Below are positions 35,063 to 46,900 of a stretch of DNA of 64,000 nucleotides, piece after piece (the first letter of the stretch is position 1; each line of letters begins with the position of its first letter). Source of the DNA: Trogon surrucura (Eukaryota > Chordata > Aves > Trogoniformes > Trogonidae); assembly GCA_020746105.1 (NCBI GenBank), contig CM036621.1:26059501-26123500 (forward strand), written 5' to 3'. The notes under the pieces were generated by a model. It was not told the origin of the DNA, made no database searches, and saw nothing but the letters and a program-made list of their open reading frames with translations. The translations under genes and the position numbers were made by a program.

Positions 35063-36031
35063 TCATCCAAAACACTGAAATACTGTGTTTGTGCCCAGCA
35101 CTACTATTCACAGCCCTGGACAAAGAGCAGGACAGCAGTGTGGTGATGTGAATTTGGTTGTAATGTTTAAGCAATTGAGCCTATGCAGTTCTTTAAAATT
35201 TACATACCAATAGTCCTGAAATGGTGAAGCAGAAAGAACAGGCTTTAGGACTCACATTTGGCAGAGTGTTACTGTTCCAGATCATAATCTTGTAAGTTGT
35301 TTTCCAAGTATGCATAGAGCCATGCAAACTGTATACAAATCTTCCTATTTGTAAAATACGTGTTTTACTTATTTTTAAGAAAACAGACTTCCTGCTTTCT
35401 TCCTGTTTTACTCTTGCCTTTCAGAAAAGCATCTGTTTGAGTATGTCTTCTCAACCTGCTTTGTAAAGAGTCAGGAATCGAAGTAGTTACTTCTGTTATT
35501 TAAAATCAACTCCTTTGATATACCAAAGTATTCATCAGTGTTCATTATGTGTCACTGCTGTAACAGAAAAGTAAGAAGAAACAGTTTGTTCATACATTTA
35601 AGACCATACTCCAAGATAGTAATCTGTAACAACTGAATATGAGTTTGCGATTAAAATCAACTATTGTGACTCTATATTTCTATCTGGAAGCTATCTGTCA
35701 TTATTAAATTGATTTCTTTGAACTGCTTTTTATTGTGAAGATGAGCGGTTTTAACAACTACACTTATGGTGCAAATCATACATGTGATTTATGGCTTAAA
35801 TGGCTAATTTGCTGCAGTTGATAGTGCACCTTTGCTGCCAATTACCTAACAGCAAATTTACAGGACTTCAATTTTATTTTACATATAGCACTTCAGCACT
35901 GAGAGAAGCAAGCTCAGTCACCAATTAAACAAATGGCTAGATCTTGGGACAAAGACTGTGTTTTCTGCCATGAGAAATCTGCACGCTACTCACTAATTGA
36001 AGGCTTCAGTTACTTCAGCTTGCTCGTTGCC

Positions 36032-36419
36032 TGTGGTGGTTTGGCCCTGACTGGAGGCCAGGAGCTCACCAAAGCTGCTCTAGCACTCTCCCTTTTCAGA
36101 TGGACAGGGGAGAGGGAAGATATAACAAAAGGCCTGTGGGTTAAGATAAAAGCAGTTTAATATAGCAAAAGCGAAGACTATGAGTGGAAACAAAGCCAAA
36201 CAAAGATTATTCTCTACTTCCCATCAGTGGGCAATGTCTGGCTGCTTTCCCAGGAAGCAGGGCTCCAGTATGCGTAGCGGTTGCTCCAGAGGGCAAACAC
36301 CAATAGCAAATGCCCACCCACCTCCCTCTGCCTTTTCACTTTTATATCTGAGCTGACATCAGATGGTGTGGAATACCCCTTTAGTCAGTTTGGGTCAACT
36401 GGCCTGGCTGTGTCCCCTG
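36032..36419 (-). mobile_element. ERVL-type LTR fossil, 3' portion
   Basis: Read on the minus strand the piece contains a segment with the TATA-like atataaaag near 36344, an attaaactgcttttatcttaac polyadenylation region near 36150, and a terminus ggccaaaccaccaca at 36032. This matches my memory of the common avian ERVL LTRs, which end ...aaaccacgaca. The 5' side stops near 36419 without a TG terminus or matching flank, so the LTR is truncated there. No primer-binding site or internal region follows the 3' end. It is an old, incomplete solo LTR. Confidence 0.72.
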
Positions 36420-37965
36420 CGTTAACACATTTACTAGATGGTTCTCTGAATTCTAGCACTACAGAAGTAAGAACAAGCAAGAAAACACCACAAACCAAAA
36501 AACACCCCCAAGCAAACAAGCAAAAATCCTTACATCCAGACTCCAACTCACAAACCCACTCTGCAGCAGTCTATGAAAATCTCATTTGTATAAAGAATGC
36601 TTCTGGTGATGAGTTAAATGGTGGCCATAAGAGGAATATGCATCTGTAACATATTACTGTCATTAAATGTGTTAGTTCCCAAATCCTTTCTTGAGATCCA
36701 TGTAACTTCCATTTGTTCACAGGAAGGTGTTTTCCTTTTCAGTTTTTTTCTTTTATGCAGAATTGAAACTCTGTTGACCGGAGTATGTGTATGCTCTCTA
36801 GGCTTTTGAAGTAGCCAGTCATGTCCTGATGCACAGGATTTGTAAGTGTAATTATAATAAAAATAAACTGTGATCTAGTTTCTTTTTAGGTTCGCTCTGT
36901 AAGAGACCACTTCATGTATGTGTGGATTCAAATATCAAGATTAATTTTCTGTCTGAAATTTTCCTACACTTTCCTACACTGGTCTCTTTCATAAATTTTA
37001 TTGAGGTCTGACTTAAAAGCAGTGTTACATTTCTTATACTCACTACTCTGAAAATGTCCTCTCGCAGGACTATTGGTAATAATATTCATGACTAAAGTAT
37101 AGCTGTTTGATCCTTAATCTGTCTTAAGCAGTTTTATCCATCACTGATACTTATTTCTAAACATACTTCTGAAGTTAGATGTTCTTTCTCAGCATTTATT
37201 TTGCTAGCAGAGTTAAGCTGTCCTCTTCTAATATCTCTTTGCAGACACTCAATTTTTCTAATCTCTGTAACAGGCCCTCTTTGAATTTGTTCCCATTTAA
37301 ATTCATTGTTCTTGCATACACATGATGAAAACTGTACATAGTATTTTACATGACATCTTACTGAAGATTTGTAAAATAGCACCAATTCGATAGAACCAAA
37401 AGTCAGAGTATCAACTTGCATGTCTCAGAGCCAACTTTATTCCTGGGATCTATCCTAAAGTCTTAGGTAGCATCGAATAGTCTGTTGTATTTAATTTTTG
37501 AATATGAATGGATATTCTTGGAAGTGGTGCAGAAATGGTGGTGATATCGATTACATGGAGCTGTGTAGTTTTTAGGCCTCTCTGTGCTCATAAAGGACTT
37601 GGGTGTGGTTTACGCTGTGGTGGGTGGTGGCTTAGTGAAAATACAGAGACCTTTTAGCAGAAATTTTTTCTTTTTCTCAGTCTTAGTTATATTTGGCACA
37701 CATAAAAATTGGTCAGCCTCTCAATTTTTTTCAACTTAGGGGGGCATGTGATAGTCGAGAGACACCCCTGCTGCTTTACGTTTGCCAAGAGGATTTCTGT
37801 TTGAAGAGACGTTAGAAAATACGTTGTAATTTGGAGCTGCTTCCCTGACATCCAGTTGCCCAACATAGCAGGAATACATTTACCTTCACTACAACTTGTG
37901 GATTTTGTCTACTTTGCTTTTCTGTCTGAGCAATGCAGTTTTCAATATGCCCATATGATTTCATT
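36420..37965. other. No gene recognised
   Basis: Contains an A/C-rich patch (36476-36535) and a tandem tttcctacac duplication near 36959-36980. The frames (122 codons at 36281-36649, 95 codons at 37134-37421) cross the LTR end or have no recognisable features. Confidence 0.6.
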
Positions 37966-38888
37966 CATAGAATCATAGAATGTTAGGGATTGGAAGAGAC
38001 CTCGAAAGATCATCAAGTCCAATCCCCCTGCCAGAGCAGGAATGCCTAGATTATGCTACACAGGAACGTGTCCAGGCAGGTCTTGAATGTCTCCAGAGAA
38101 GGAGACTCCACAACCTCTCTGGGCAGCCTGTTCCAGTGTTCCGTCACCCTCACTGAGAAGAAGTTTCGAGTTAAGCGGAACCTATTATGTTCCAGTTTCA
38201 GCCCATTACCCCTTGTCCTATCATTGGTTGTCACCGAGAAGAGCCTGGCTCCATCCTCGTGACACTCACCCTTGATATATCTGTAAACATTAATGAGGTC
38301 ACCCCTCAGTCTCCTCTTCTCCAAATTAAAGAGCCCCAGCTCCCTCAGTCTTTCCTCATAAGGGAGATGCTCCACTCCCTTAATCATCCTAGTTGCCCTG
38401 TGCTGGACTCTCTCCAGCAGTTCCCTGTCTTTCTTGAACTGAGGGGCCCAGAACTGGACACAGTATTCCAGATGGGGTCTCACCAGGGCAGAGTAGAGGG
38501 GAAGGAGAACCTCTCTCGACCTACTAACCACCGCCCTTCTAATACACCCCAGGATGCCATTGGCCTTCCTGGCCACAAGGGCACAGTGCTGGCTCATGGT
38601 CATCCTGCTGTCCACCAAGACTCCCAGGTCCCTTTCCCCTATACTACTCTCTAATAAGTCATTCCCCAACTTATACTGGAACCTGGGGTTGTTCCTACCC
38701 AGATGCAAGACTCTACATTTACCCTTGTTACACTTCATTAAATTTTTCCCTGCCCAACCCTCCAGCCTGTCCAGGTCTTGCTGGATGGCAGCACAGCCTT
38801 CTGGTGTGTCAGCCACTCCTCCCAGCTTGGTGTCATCAGCAAACTTGCTGATAGTACTCTCTAGTCCCTCATCCAAGTCATCGATCGC
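37966..38888 (-). mobile_element. CR1 LINE, 5'-truncated, young
   Basis: On the minus strand this runs from an [10 protein letters not shown]-coding segment to the 3' end attctatgattctatga at 37966. The tail reads ctctggcagggggattggacttgatgatctttcgagg. The whole ORF2 portion is open, which suggests a recent insertion. It belongs to the same subfamily as the plus-strand copy at 43312-43948 and forms an inverted pair with it. Confidence 0.96.
38046..38888 (-). pseudogene. CR1 ORF2 C-terminal fragment (reverse transcriptase end)
   Basis: About 280 codons are open without interruption. The frame starts inside the reverse transcriptase with NDLDEG-like sequence and the catalytic motif FADDTKLGG (both aspartates kept), then continues through [28 protein letters not shown] and [15 protein letters not shown] to the normal stop after FLCSII. 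The endonuclease and most of the reverse transcriptase are missing through 5' truncation, so it cannot act alone. The frame runs on upstream to 39158 through unrelated flanking DNA; that extension is not CR1 protein. Confidence 0.9.
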
Positions 38889-41800
38889 ACTGTAGAAAGC
38901 AGGATTTTCTGTGATTACTCTCGAATTTTTTGCTACTTCTAGTTTTCTGGGTGGGTGGAAGTGGCTTGTGTGTGACAATGAAGATACCAATAGATGTTTA
39001 TCACGAGTGTGAGGTACTGGGCAAAAGTTAAGGAGCGCAATTCTATTATGTAGGGGCAGGGCAGGAATTAGGTATTCATGTCTGTTTCGGCCCTTTTGAC
39101 ATCCATGCTGAGTGGAAGGAATGCACAGTGGGTTTCTCTTCTGGGTTTGTAGGCACACACATGTGTATAGGTGTACATAATCATTTCTTATATTTTCATG
39201 TACATCTACTAGTCTGTCTTGGGAATTTTTATTAATTGCCTTATATTACCCTCTTTGGCTACAGCAGGGTGTGCTTCATGGATCACTGGTGCAGTCAAAA
39301 ATAAAACCAAAACTTGACATTTGCCTTTTTGAGAGAACCTGAGAGCTAGAACTGCGGAACTCTGTTTCCTTCAGCAGTTACTTTTGATTTCATTTCATTA
39401 ATGCTTCAGACAGTGTTTGAATGTCATTTTTAAATTGAGGATTCCTAACAATACTGGATTTAGGAACATTCATCGGTTCCTGAACTGTAATGCCACGTGC
39501 TTAGTTGCTTTTTAAAGGCAGCTGTTTCTTCATATACATTAATTTGGATTTGTACACTTCATATTACTCAAGTAAGTTTCAGAATGCTGCCATTAATGTT
39601 TCAGTTCCTCAGTTTATCCATCTGTAAAAAGATATTAAAAATTTCTGACTTCATAAGTATGTTGTCAGATTTTCTTTAATGTCTACAAAATACTTTTATC
39701 ATCTTATATTTAAGGAGCTAATCAGTGCCAAGTGTTAATGAGCAAGAGTGCTCTGGAACTGTCTAGTACTGAACCTCCAGGTACGAGCAATGCCTGTCAC
39801 CTGAAGTTTCCAGGAAAATAGTTTACCTGAAATTTTATAGTCTGTTGGGATTTTTGAATGGTAGAGGAAAGGCTCATTTTTTTGCAAACACCAGCTTTGT
39901 GCCATGACAGCGTGAAGATTTGTACTCAGTCACGGGGTAGGGCTTGAAAGAGTGCAAAGACAGGGAAAGCCTGAAGACTTAGATTTGACCTAGTGAAAAG
40001 ATAAAAGAGGTTAGAGCTTAGATATTTAGAATATGAGTAACTATGCCGGAGATACTGTAACAGGCTTCAGTTTATTTCAAATTCCTTTGCGCAGCAAGGC
40101 AGCATGAAGGACTTCTTAGGGGCATATATGAGAATCTGGCGCTTCAGTACATTGAGCTGGTCTATCTTTTGGAGTAAAGCCAGGTCGCAAAACAGAAAAG
40201 TGGTGTCTTTATTAATAGAAAAAAGAAAAAGGAAAAGCTACATGATAAATGTACAAGTAATTAATATGGATACTTTTTCATTACTGTCATTGCTGCTGTG
40301 GCTTTTAACAGTTTTACCTGTGACATGACATGTTAAACTATAATTTCATCATGATTTAGAAAATACAAATCAATCAGCCTTAATCTATTTTTACAAAATT
40401 AAAAGTCAGGTAGAAATGTGAGTGAAAAATTAGCAATGGAAGAAGCACAGAAATATCTCCAATTCTGTTAATAACAATAATTTACATTTATATAACATTT
40501 TTCATTAGTTTTTGCTCATTTCATTCACAAGGCATTTTGTTAGATACCAGGCTGACATGCTTGTGTTGAGGAACTTCAGTCACTTCTGAGGGACAGGTGG
40601 GAGTCGCACGGTGTGCTGCACATTGCAGAGCTTTGCGGAGATGAAACGTGTGGCCCCAGGTAAGGGATCCAAATGGTGAAAGAAAGTGCTGAGGGCTCTT
40701 CGGTTCTGATTAGATGGGATCTTAGCCCTGTGTGGTCAACTCAAAGAGTTTAATTAGCTTATGAAGGAGTAGAAGTTCTATCCAGATCTGGGATGAACAT
40801 GTAGTTTCAATGTATTTAGCTTATTTCAGTCATGTCACAGTGAAAGGGGTTGTGTCAGCATGGACGTGAAGAAACCTGGCTTTGGCTTTGATTTGGTGTT
40901 TAACTTCAACTGCACTGGCTTGTGTTTTGGCAAATGGGCTATTATGCCTGTTGCTCAGAATCCTATGAAAATCCTAGGAAGACTTCATCAAAGCAACTGC
41001 TTTGAAAACGTCCTGCTGTCTCTCATCTGCGCTGTGGCTGCTTGAAAAATGAGTTGCGTTGTCTTTTGGACACACTGCAGGTAACTTTTTGTCTTATTCT
41101 GATCACCACAAAATCCAAACACTCAAATTAAGGCTTGTTACCACCCTGACTATTTTAAAGTTTATGTGATAGGATTTTATCTGAGTTTTTTTTAAGTCCT
41201 GTAGAAGTATCTTGGGAGTTTTGCTGTTGATTTCTGTGATACACAGGTTGCAGCCGTGCAATTTGTTCCATTTCTTCAGTTGCAAAACCTTTAATCTGGA
41301 ACCTGTAGGAGGTTCTTATTAGAATCTCAGTAGTAACATATCACCCTTATTAATGAGCCGTTAATAAATTACACTCCTAAAGGCATTTACATGTGAGCGC
41401 ATGTATCGGTGTTGGTATGAGTATTTTCTTATGCAGATTGCTGCTATTCAGTGATCCAGGAGGCACCACAAAAGGGGACAGACACTGCAACAATACGCTA
41501 TTTATATCCCTCTGATTCCAGCAGAGCTCTCCTAAATGATGTTTGTTTCTTTCTCTGCTCCTTTCTTCTCTCTGTAGCTCTTTAGTCTCTCGTTTGGATG
41601 AGCGGGGTTTGGCCGTGTAGTATTTTACTGTTGGTTTCAGGTGACGGAGCACGGGGCCGGGCGGCTGCGGCAGTGTCAGCCACTTGACAGCAGGTGGCAC
41701 TATTTGGCGGCTTTTGCTTAAAACGTTTATTATTTAGATGGACATGAATATGTTGATACGGGATCATTTTTCTATTGGCTTTTTATGGAAACACTAAGGC

Positions 41801-43311
41801 ACACATATGAAGACGTATATGTGCCCTTTCTTTCTCCTAACGAACAGTAACAACTCTCGCGTACCTTTGTATGCAGATCAAATACGTCTGTTAAAAGCTG
41901 GTCGCTGTTTTGTTAATGATGAACAAGACCCATCTTACTAATTTTTGGAGTGATACTTGGACTACGTATGATTGACTCCTGTGAAACATTCTGGAGCATT
42001 AATAGTGTTTAATTTCTATGTAGCAGGGGTTAAATATTCTTAAAGGAGATAGAAGTCTCTAGAAAAAATACTCTTTTCTAATATTCATCTTTGTTTTAAT
42101 GCCCTATTTTGTTATCGCGTCACAAGAGACAAAGCAAAATCCAGCGTTGTTTAGATGATACTTCTGTTTATGACGGAAGGAGATTTGTTGTTGTATTGCT
42201 TTTCCAGCATAGTAACTTACACAATAAATGCACGTTCCATTAAACAGACTGATGAATAAACGTGTCTGGGTGCATGCATGTATGTATGCGTTTTTAAAGC
42301 CACAGACTACTTGCACTGGTTTTGCAGTAGGGAGATATTTTTGAAACACTTGACTAATACGGGTGTCAGTAAAATCAGAATTGAGCTGATTACACTTATA
42401 AAAGAAAAGTATAAATACTACTCTCAATTTATTTCACATTTAGCATGTCTGTTTAACAGCTGTAGTTAACCTCAACATGTCTGAAATTCTACAGATAAAT
42501 CGTTTCTGTCTGAAGAAGGAAAAAAGTGATGGGGGAGAGAAAGCAGTTTGCCAGCAAGCACTGGTTTCTGCCACTGCTCTTTTTCTAGTGTTATTTTTAG
42601 CAGTAAAAAGTACAAAACATATTTAAGAGAAATAGGCTGGAAAATGTGACATGCATAACCCATCTTTGTGGGTGGATGAGGTTTCTCTATCAGGGTTTCT
42701 CTGTTTGGTCTCATTTGCATCCTCTTGCTGAGTGCCATGCTCTTTTGAATTACAGATGTGTTTTGTGGCTTAGCAACTCTACCCAAGCATATCTCTACAT
42801 GACTGGAAAATATATTTAAATGATATAACGTACAAGTTAGTGATGTTGTTATAATCAATTCTGGGAAGAAGTAATTCTTGATGTTTTGACTCAATATTTG
42901 TACTTTCTGTTTATCAACCTTAGATTAATAGTAGAAGAGTGAGAAAGATGCAGTTTACTTGGTCTTAAAATAACATTATATTTTGCAGGAGCAGGAGACA
43001 AGCAAGAACTTCATGTTTATTTCTAAGGATGAACAGTATATTTCTGAACAGAACAGGGAAGGGAGACTTGAGATCTATTATTTTCTTGCTGCTTCTGTTC
43101 TCAGTTCTACCACTGGCCTCTTGGGACAAGATTTGTCATTTCTGTATGTATTGCTTGCCTTAACCTTTGAAATGAGGATAATGATTATGAATTTTTTGTT
43201 TAACCACTTTTCCATGTTTGAATGAAATGCATTGTGTAATGGTTTATTAATTCTCATATGTTTTGCTTCTGCCATCTGCCTATCTGCTGGTCTGCTTATT
43301 CAAATGGAAAG
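38889..43311. other. No gene recognised; contains a small CpG-rich pocket
   Basis: Frames of up to 140 codons (42472-42894 minus) have no domain I know. The stretch around 41590-41720 is locally CpG-rich (about 10 CpGs in 140 bases) and contains a CTCF-like site. Around 40481-40545 there is a faint resemblance to the 3' end of old amniote SINEs. Confidence 0.6.
41685..41702 (+). promoter_or_regulatory. CTCF-like binding motif
   Basis: The sequence GACAGCAGGTGGCACTA fits the CTCF core CCANNAGGTGGCR(C/G)(T/C) at nearly all informative positions. It lies in a small CpG-rich pocket in otherwise AT-rich DNA, between the two inverted CR1 copies. If bound it could act as an insulator or loop anchor. 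Single motif matches are common by chance in a genome, so occupancy is only a suggestion. Confidence 0.4.
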
Positions 43312-43859
43312 ACTGTGCCCTTGTGGCCAGGAAGGCCAATGGCATCCTGGGGTGTATTAGAAGGGGGGTGGTTAGTAGGTCGAGAGAGGTTCTCCTTCCC
43401 CTCTACTCTGCCCTGGTGAGACCCCATCTGGAATATTGTGTCCAGTTCTGGGCCCCTCAGTTCAAGAAAGACAGGGAACTGCTGGAGAGAGTCCAGCACA
43501 GGGCAACTAGGATGATTAAGGGAGTGGAGCATCTCCCTTATGAGAAAAGACTGAGGGAGCTGGGGCTCTTTAGTTTGGAGAAGAGGAGGCTGAGGGGTGA
43601 CCTCATTAATGTTTACAAATATATCAATGGTGAGTGTCACGAGGATGGAGCCAGGCTCTTCTTGGTGACAACCAATGATAGGACAAGGGGTAATGGGCTG
43701 AAACTGGAACATAAGAGGTTCCGCTTAAACTCGAGAAGAAACTTCTTCTCAGTGAGGGTGACGGAACACTGGAACAGGCTGCCCAGAGAGGTTGTGGAGT
43801 CTCCTTCTCTGGAGACATTCAAGACCTGCCTGGACACGTTCCTGTGTAGCATAATCTAG
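43312..43859 (+). pseudogene. CR1 ORF2 C-terminal fragment
   Basis: About 180 codons are open from [17 protein letters not shown] to the natural stop after FLCSII. It lies wholly downstream of the reverse transcriptase catalytic motif, so only the C-terminal region is present. By counting the translations, it differs from the 38046-38888 copy at about nine residues plus a small indel near RFRLNSRR. It has no promoter of its own and is not expected to be functional. Confidence 0.9.
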
Positions 43860-43948
43860 GCATTCCTGCTCTGGCAGGGGGATTGGACTTGATGATCTTT
43901 CGAGGTCCCAGCCAATCCCTAACATTCTATGATTCTATGATTCTATGA
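43312..43948 (+). mobile_element. CR1 LINE, 5'-truncated, young
   Basis: Starts abruptly at actgtgcccttgtgg and ends aacattctatgattctatgattctatga. Its sequence is very close to the reverse complement of 37966-38600, showing the same subfamily. The 3' end has three octamer-type repeats. Frames upstream of 43312 in the same reading phase are flanking DNA. Confidence 0.96.
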
Positions 43949-46900
43949 CCTATGCTACACCCTGTGGGGTTTTTTTTTCACCTTCTTTTCAGTGTGTTCA
44001 ACATTGAGAGCTTGGATGATGCCAATTAATTGGTGATTGGGAACTTAATATTATGTGAAAAAAACCCTAGTTTGTCTGAGGACTACATATTTACTAGTAG
44101 TCTGAAGACTAGAGAGTCCAGGGAAGGTCTCTACTTCTAGTCACATAGAAAGTTCAGAGGAAGATTTCTTCCATGTGTATGGGAACCTGCAGTTCCCATG
44201 GTCTTTCAGTCACAAAGGGAGAACTTGGCTCTTATTTGCAAATACAGCTGCTTCCCTCACCAAGTTACTGTTCTACACCCCAATTAGTTTGCCTGCCTGC
44301 CAGCTTCATGGGTATTCTTACCAGGTAGAAAACAGGCTCCTTGCTCAGGTGAGACACTGTCATTCTTTTTTTTCTGTATCCAAACTTATGGTCACTCTAA
44401 TTACTTTAGTTCTTTTTTTTTTTTTCCTCCAAGTGTTCTTAAATTTAGAAGATGCTTGAGCTCAGTAACCATAATATAATTGACCGCCATAGTAAGCTGT
44501 TGTTTCCAGTCTTGTCACATCACCATCAGATGTCTTCTGTACAGGTTGTTGTAGAGAATATAATGCCAAAGATTTTTTTTTTTTTTCTTTCTGTTCTTTT
44601 TTTCATTTTCACATAGCCTTCATTTTTTTTCTTGAATGGGGGAGGAGGGTAGAGGGTGTTAGTCTGCTTGTGTACTGCAAAGAGAATCAATGCATACCTA
44701 AGGTATCTTAAAAAAAAAATGGTGTAGTGTCATCTTAATCTCTTCGAACTCTCTCGAGGGAGAGAGAATTTTATTATGAAACTTAACAAAAGCCAAGTTC
44801 GTTTTTCCTTGAGAGAGTTCACAAATAGGAAGATGACACTGAGCTTTGCTTTTCGTGATTAGGAATATAGGTGGTTTACCGTAACAGTATTTTTAAAAAG
44901 GCAAACCACACTAATATATGCAAAAAGCTTGTCTGTTCAAATTGCTAGCCTGTCTTTTGGCTCTGATGGGTGAATTCAGGGATTTGCAAAGATCTCTTTG
45001 ATAATTAAAATAAGCACAAAACCCCACACCACACTCCACCAAAGCAGGCTATTGCTGTTTTGCTTTTTAGCTCTGCTAGAGCTAAGATGAGAATATAAAG
45101 AGATGTTGAAAATGTAAGGTATGACATATCTGTTAACCATTGGTTCATCACTATAGTCAGGAGCTAAGATAAAAACCTGCCCTGGTTTTGTGTGTGTTGG
45201 GTTCTTCACCGATGTACGACAAGCTAAGTAGGCTGATATCAGTGCTAGCGTAGATAACTTGCAGTAACAGAGAACCAATACATAAGGTTCTCTACTAGAG
45301 ACAATACTGATTTAAAAGTAATCATAGACAACATTAGGAGCTTTATTCCTTTTTTTTTTTCATTTTTTTTTCTTGGAAACCTCAGATTTGGAACTGAGAA
45401 TAAAAATGAAGTGTAATTGTGTATTGGGAATGATGGAAACTACTACTCACACTGAAAATGGTTTGTAAATTGTTCTTGTCCTTAAGAAAAGACTCAAGAA
45501 AAGATCTGGTTTATTTGCTTTTTAATTTGTGTGGCATTTTGGACTCCAGTTTGCCTATTAACCAATACAAGAACTAAAACACATTACGTATTCTCTTACA
45601 TATAAAGTCTCATACAATCACAGAAGTAGAATGGATTGAGTTTATATAAGTGCAACTTTTAGTACAGAACTGTTGAAAGTATTAGATTTTTGATCCAGGA
45701 TTACCACAAGGTCTGTAGAGAAGGAGGAGAAACAATCCAAACTTTGTTTTTGTGTACAGACTAATTCCAATTACTTGAACCTTATTTCAAGCTTTGTTTA
45801 CAGAACATCCATTTATTAACTGTGCCAAAATCATCCCTGAATACCTGAAATCCTAATTATCCAAATGTGTTCATTGGTTCCAATGACTTTGAGATTGTAA
45901 AAAGTTGTAAGCTTCATGCAAATTAGACACCTAGCATTTGGGATAATTCTTTGTGATAGCTTGAGGTCTTGATCACAGAAGAAGTGTTTAAGGTGTTGAA
46001 AGAGGCTATGACAATGAACATATCTAGCACTGATTAATGCAAATGTGAAAGTTAAGAAAACTGTCTGAAAAAGCAAGTGTCTCTGGAGGAAGGACCATGG
46101 TGTGTTGTCCAGGCTGACCAAGTACCATTGTTAGCTGTTCACGTTCATGGGCAAGGGATGCTTTTGTTTCCGTCCCATTGAGTAGTTCTGTCCGGGTGCT
46201 GCCTTGTTCTCAGTGCAGTTAGACAGCTGAAAACCGTGAGGGGGGTGGAAACTCAAGCAAAACCCCAATCCTTGGAAGTTATAAATGTATTTATTTTTTT
46301 TTCAGTCTAAACCATACCTCTTGGTTGAATATACAGAACATGGGTTTGTTTTGAAAATATTGGTTTTTATCAGCTTTGGATGCCTTGATGCACACCCTTG
46401 CCTGTTTCTCAGGGTCAGTTGTTTAGATCTCGCTGCAAATTTAGTGTCTCCAGTGGGCACTCAGAGATGCTCCTAAAATCGTAGGCTGTGTAAGGTTGAC
46501 ATAATACTGCATTGCTCTGTCCTGTATTCTCTTTCCTATTTTTACAGCTTCTATGAGAATATGACTGATTAAGCTCAAAAGGATATGCGCAAAGCAAATG
46601 AAATGACAGAGGTTCATTATCTTGGAGCCATTTGTAAAGTAACTGCTTGGAGGTGGTTTACAGTTTACATAGCGTAGTGAATACTGGTATGAATTTCTCT
46701 TTGCTGCTCCAGGTGCTGGTTTCCAGAGACAAATATAACCTCCAATTCCCAGCACACTAATCTGTCTAAACACAATTTGACATGCGTTGCTATTAGCTTT
46801 GCACCTTATCAAATAATGTGTCCTGATAGAGATAAAAGGTTTTACAACCTTGCCACCTTTGTTTCTGTGTGCGTTCACCCACAGAGACAGCTCTGCAGCA

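Larger units (their letters stand above)
27013..36031. other. Long gene-free stretch
   Basis: About 9 kb without a recognisable exon or RNA gene. It holds T runs (29595-29611 and 30305-30324), two small tandem duplications (29682-29754) and a purine-rich tract (34840-35062). Minus-strand frames of 120 and 144 codons at 34708-35174 are open because the pyrimidine-rich strand of that tract lacks stop codons. Confidence 0.6.

Noticed and set aside
34708-35174. Two hydrophobic-looking minus-strand frames, possible membrane proteins.
   Set aside because: The composition follows from the pyrimidine-rich strand of a GA-rich tract.
38889-39158. N-terminal 90 codons joined to the CR1 frame on the minus strand, as a CR1-host fusion protein.
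   Set aside because: They are unique flanking sequence that happens to be in phase with the inserted CR1; there is no promoter, splice or domain evidence.
40481-40545. 3' end of an old amniote SINE (tttacatttatataac...).
   Set aside because: Very AT-rich, so the resemblance could be compositional.
45612-45660. CR1 3' end on the minus strand (aatcacagaagtagaatgg).
   Set aside because: The match stops after about 20 bases; no tail or ORF2 sequence follows.
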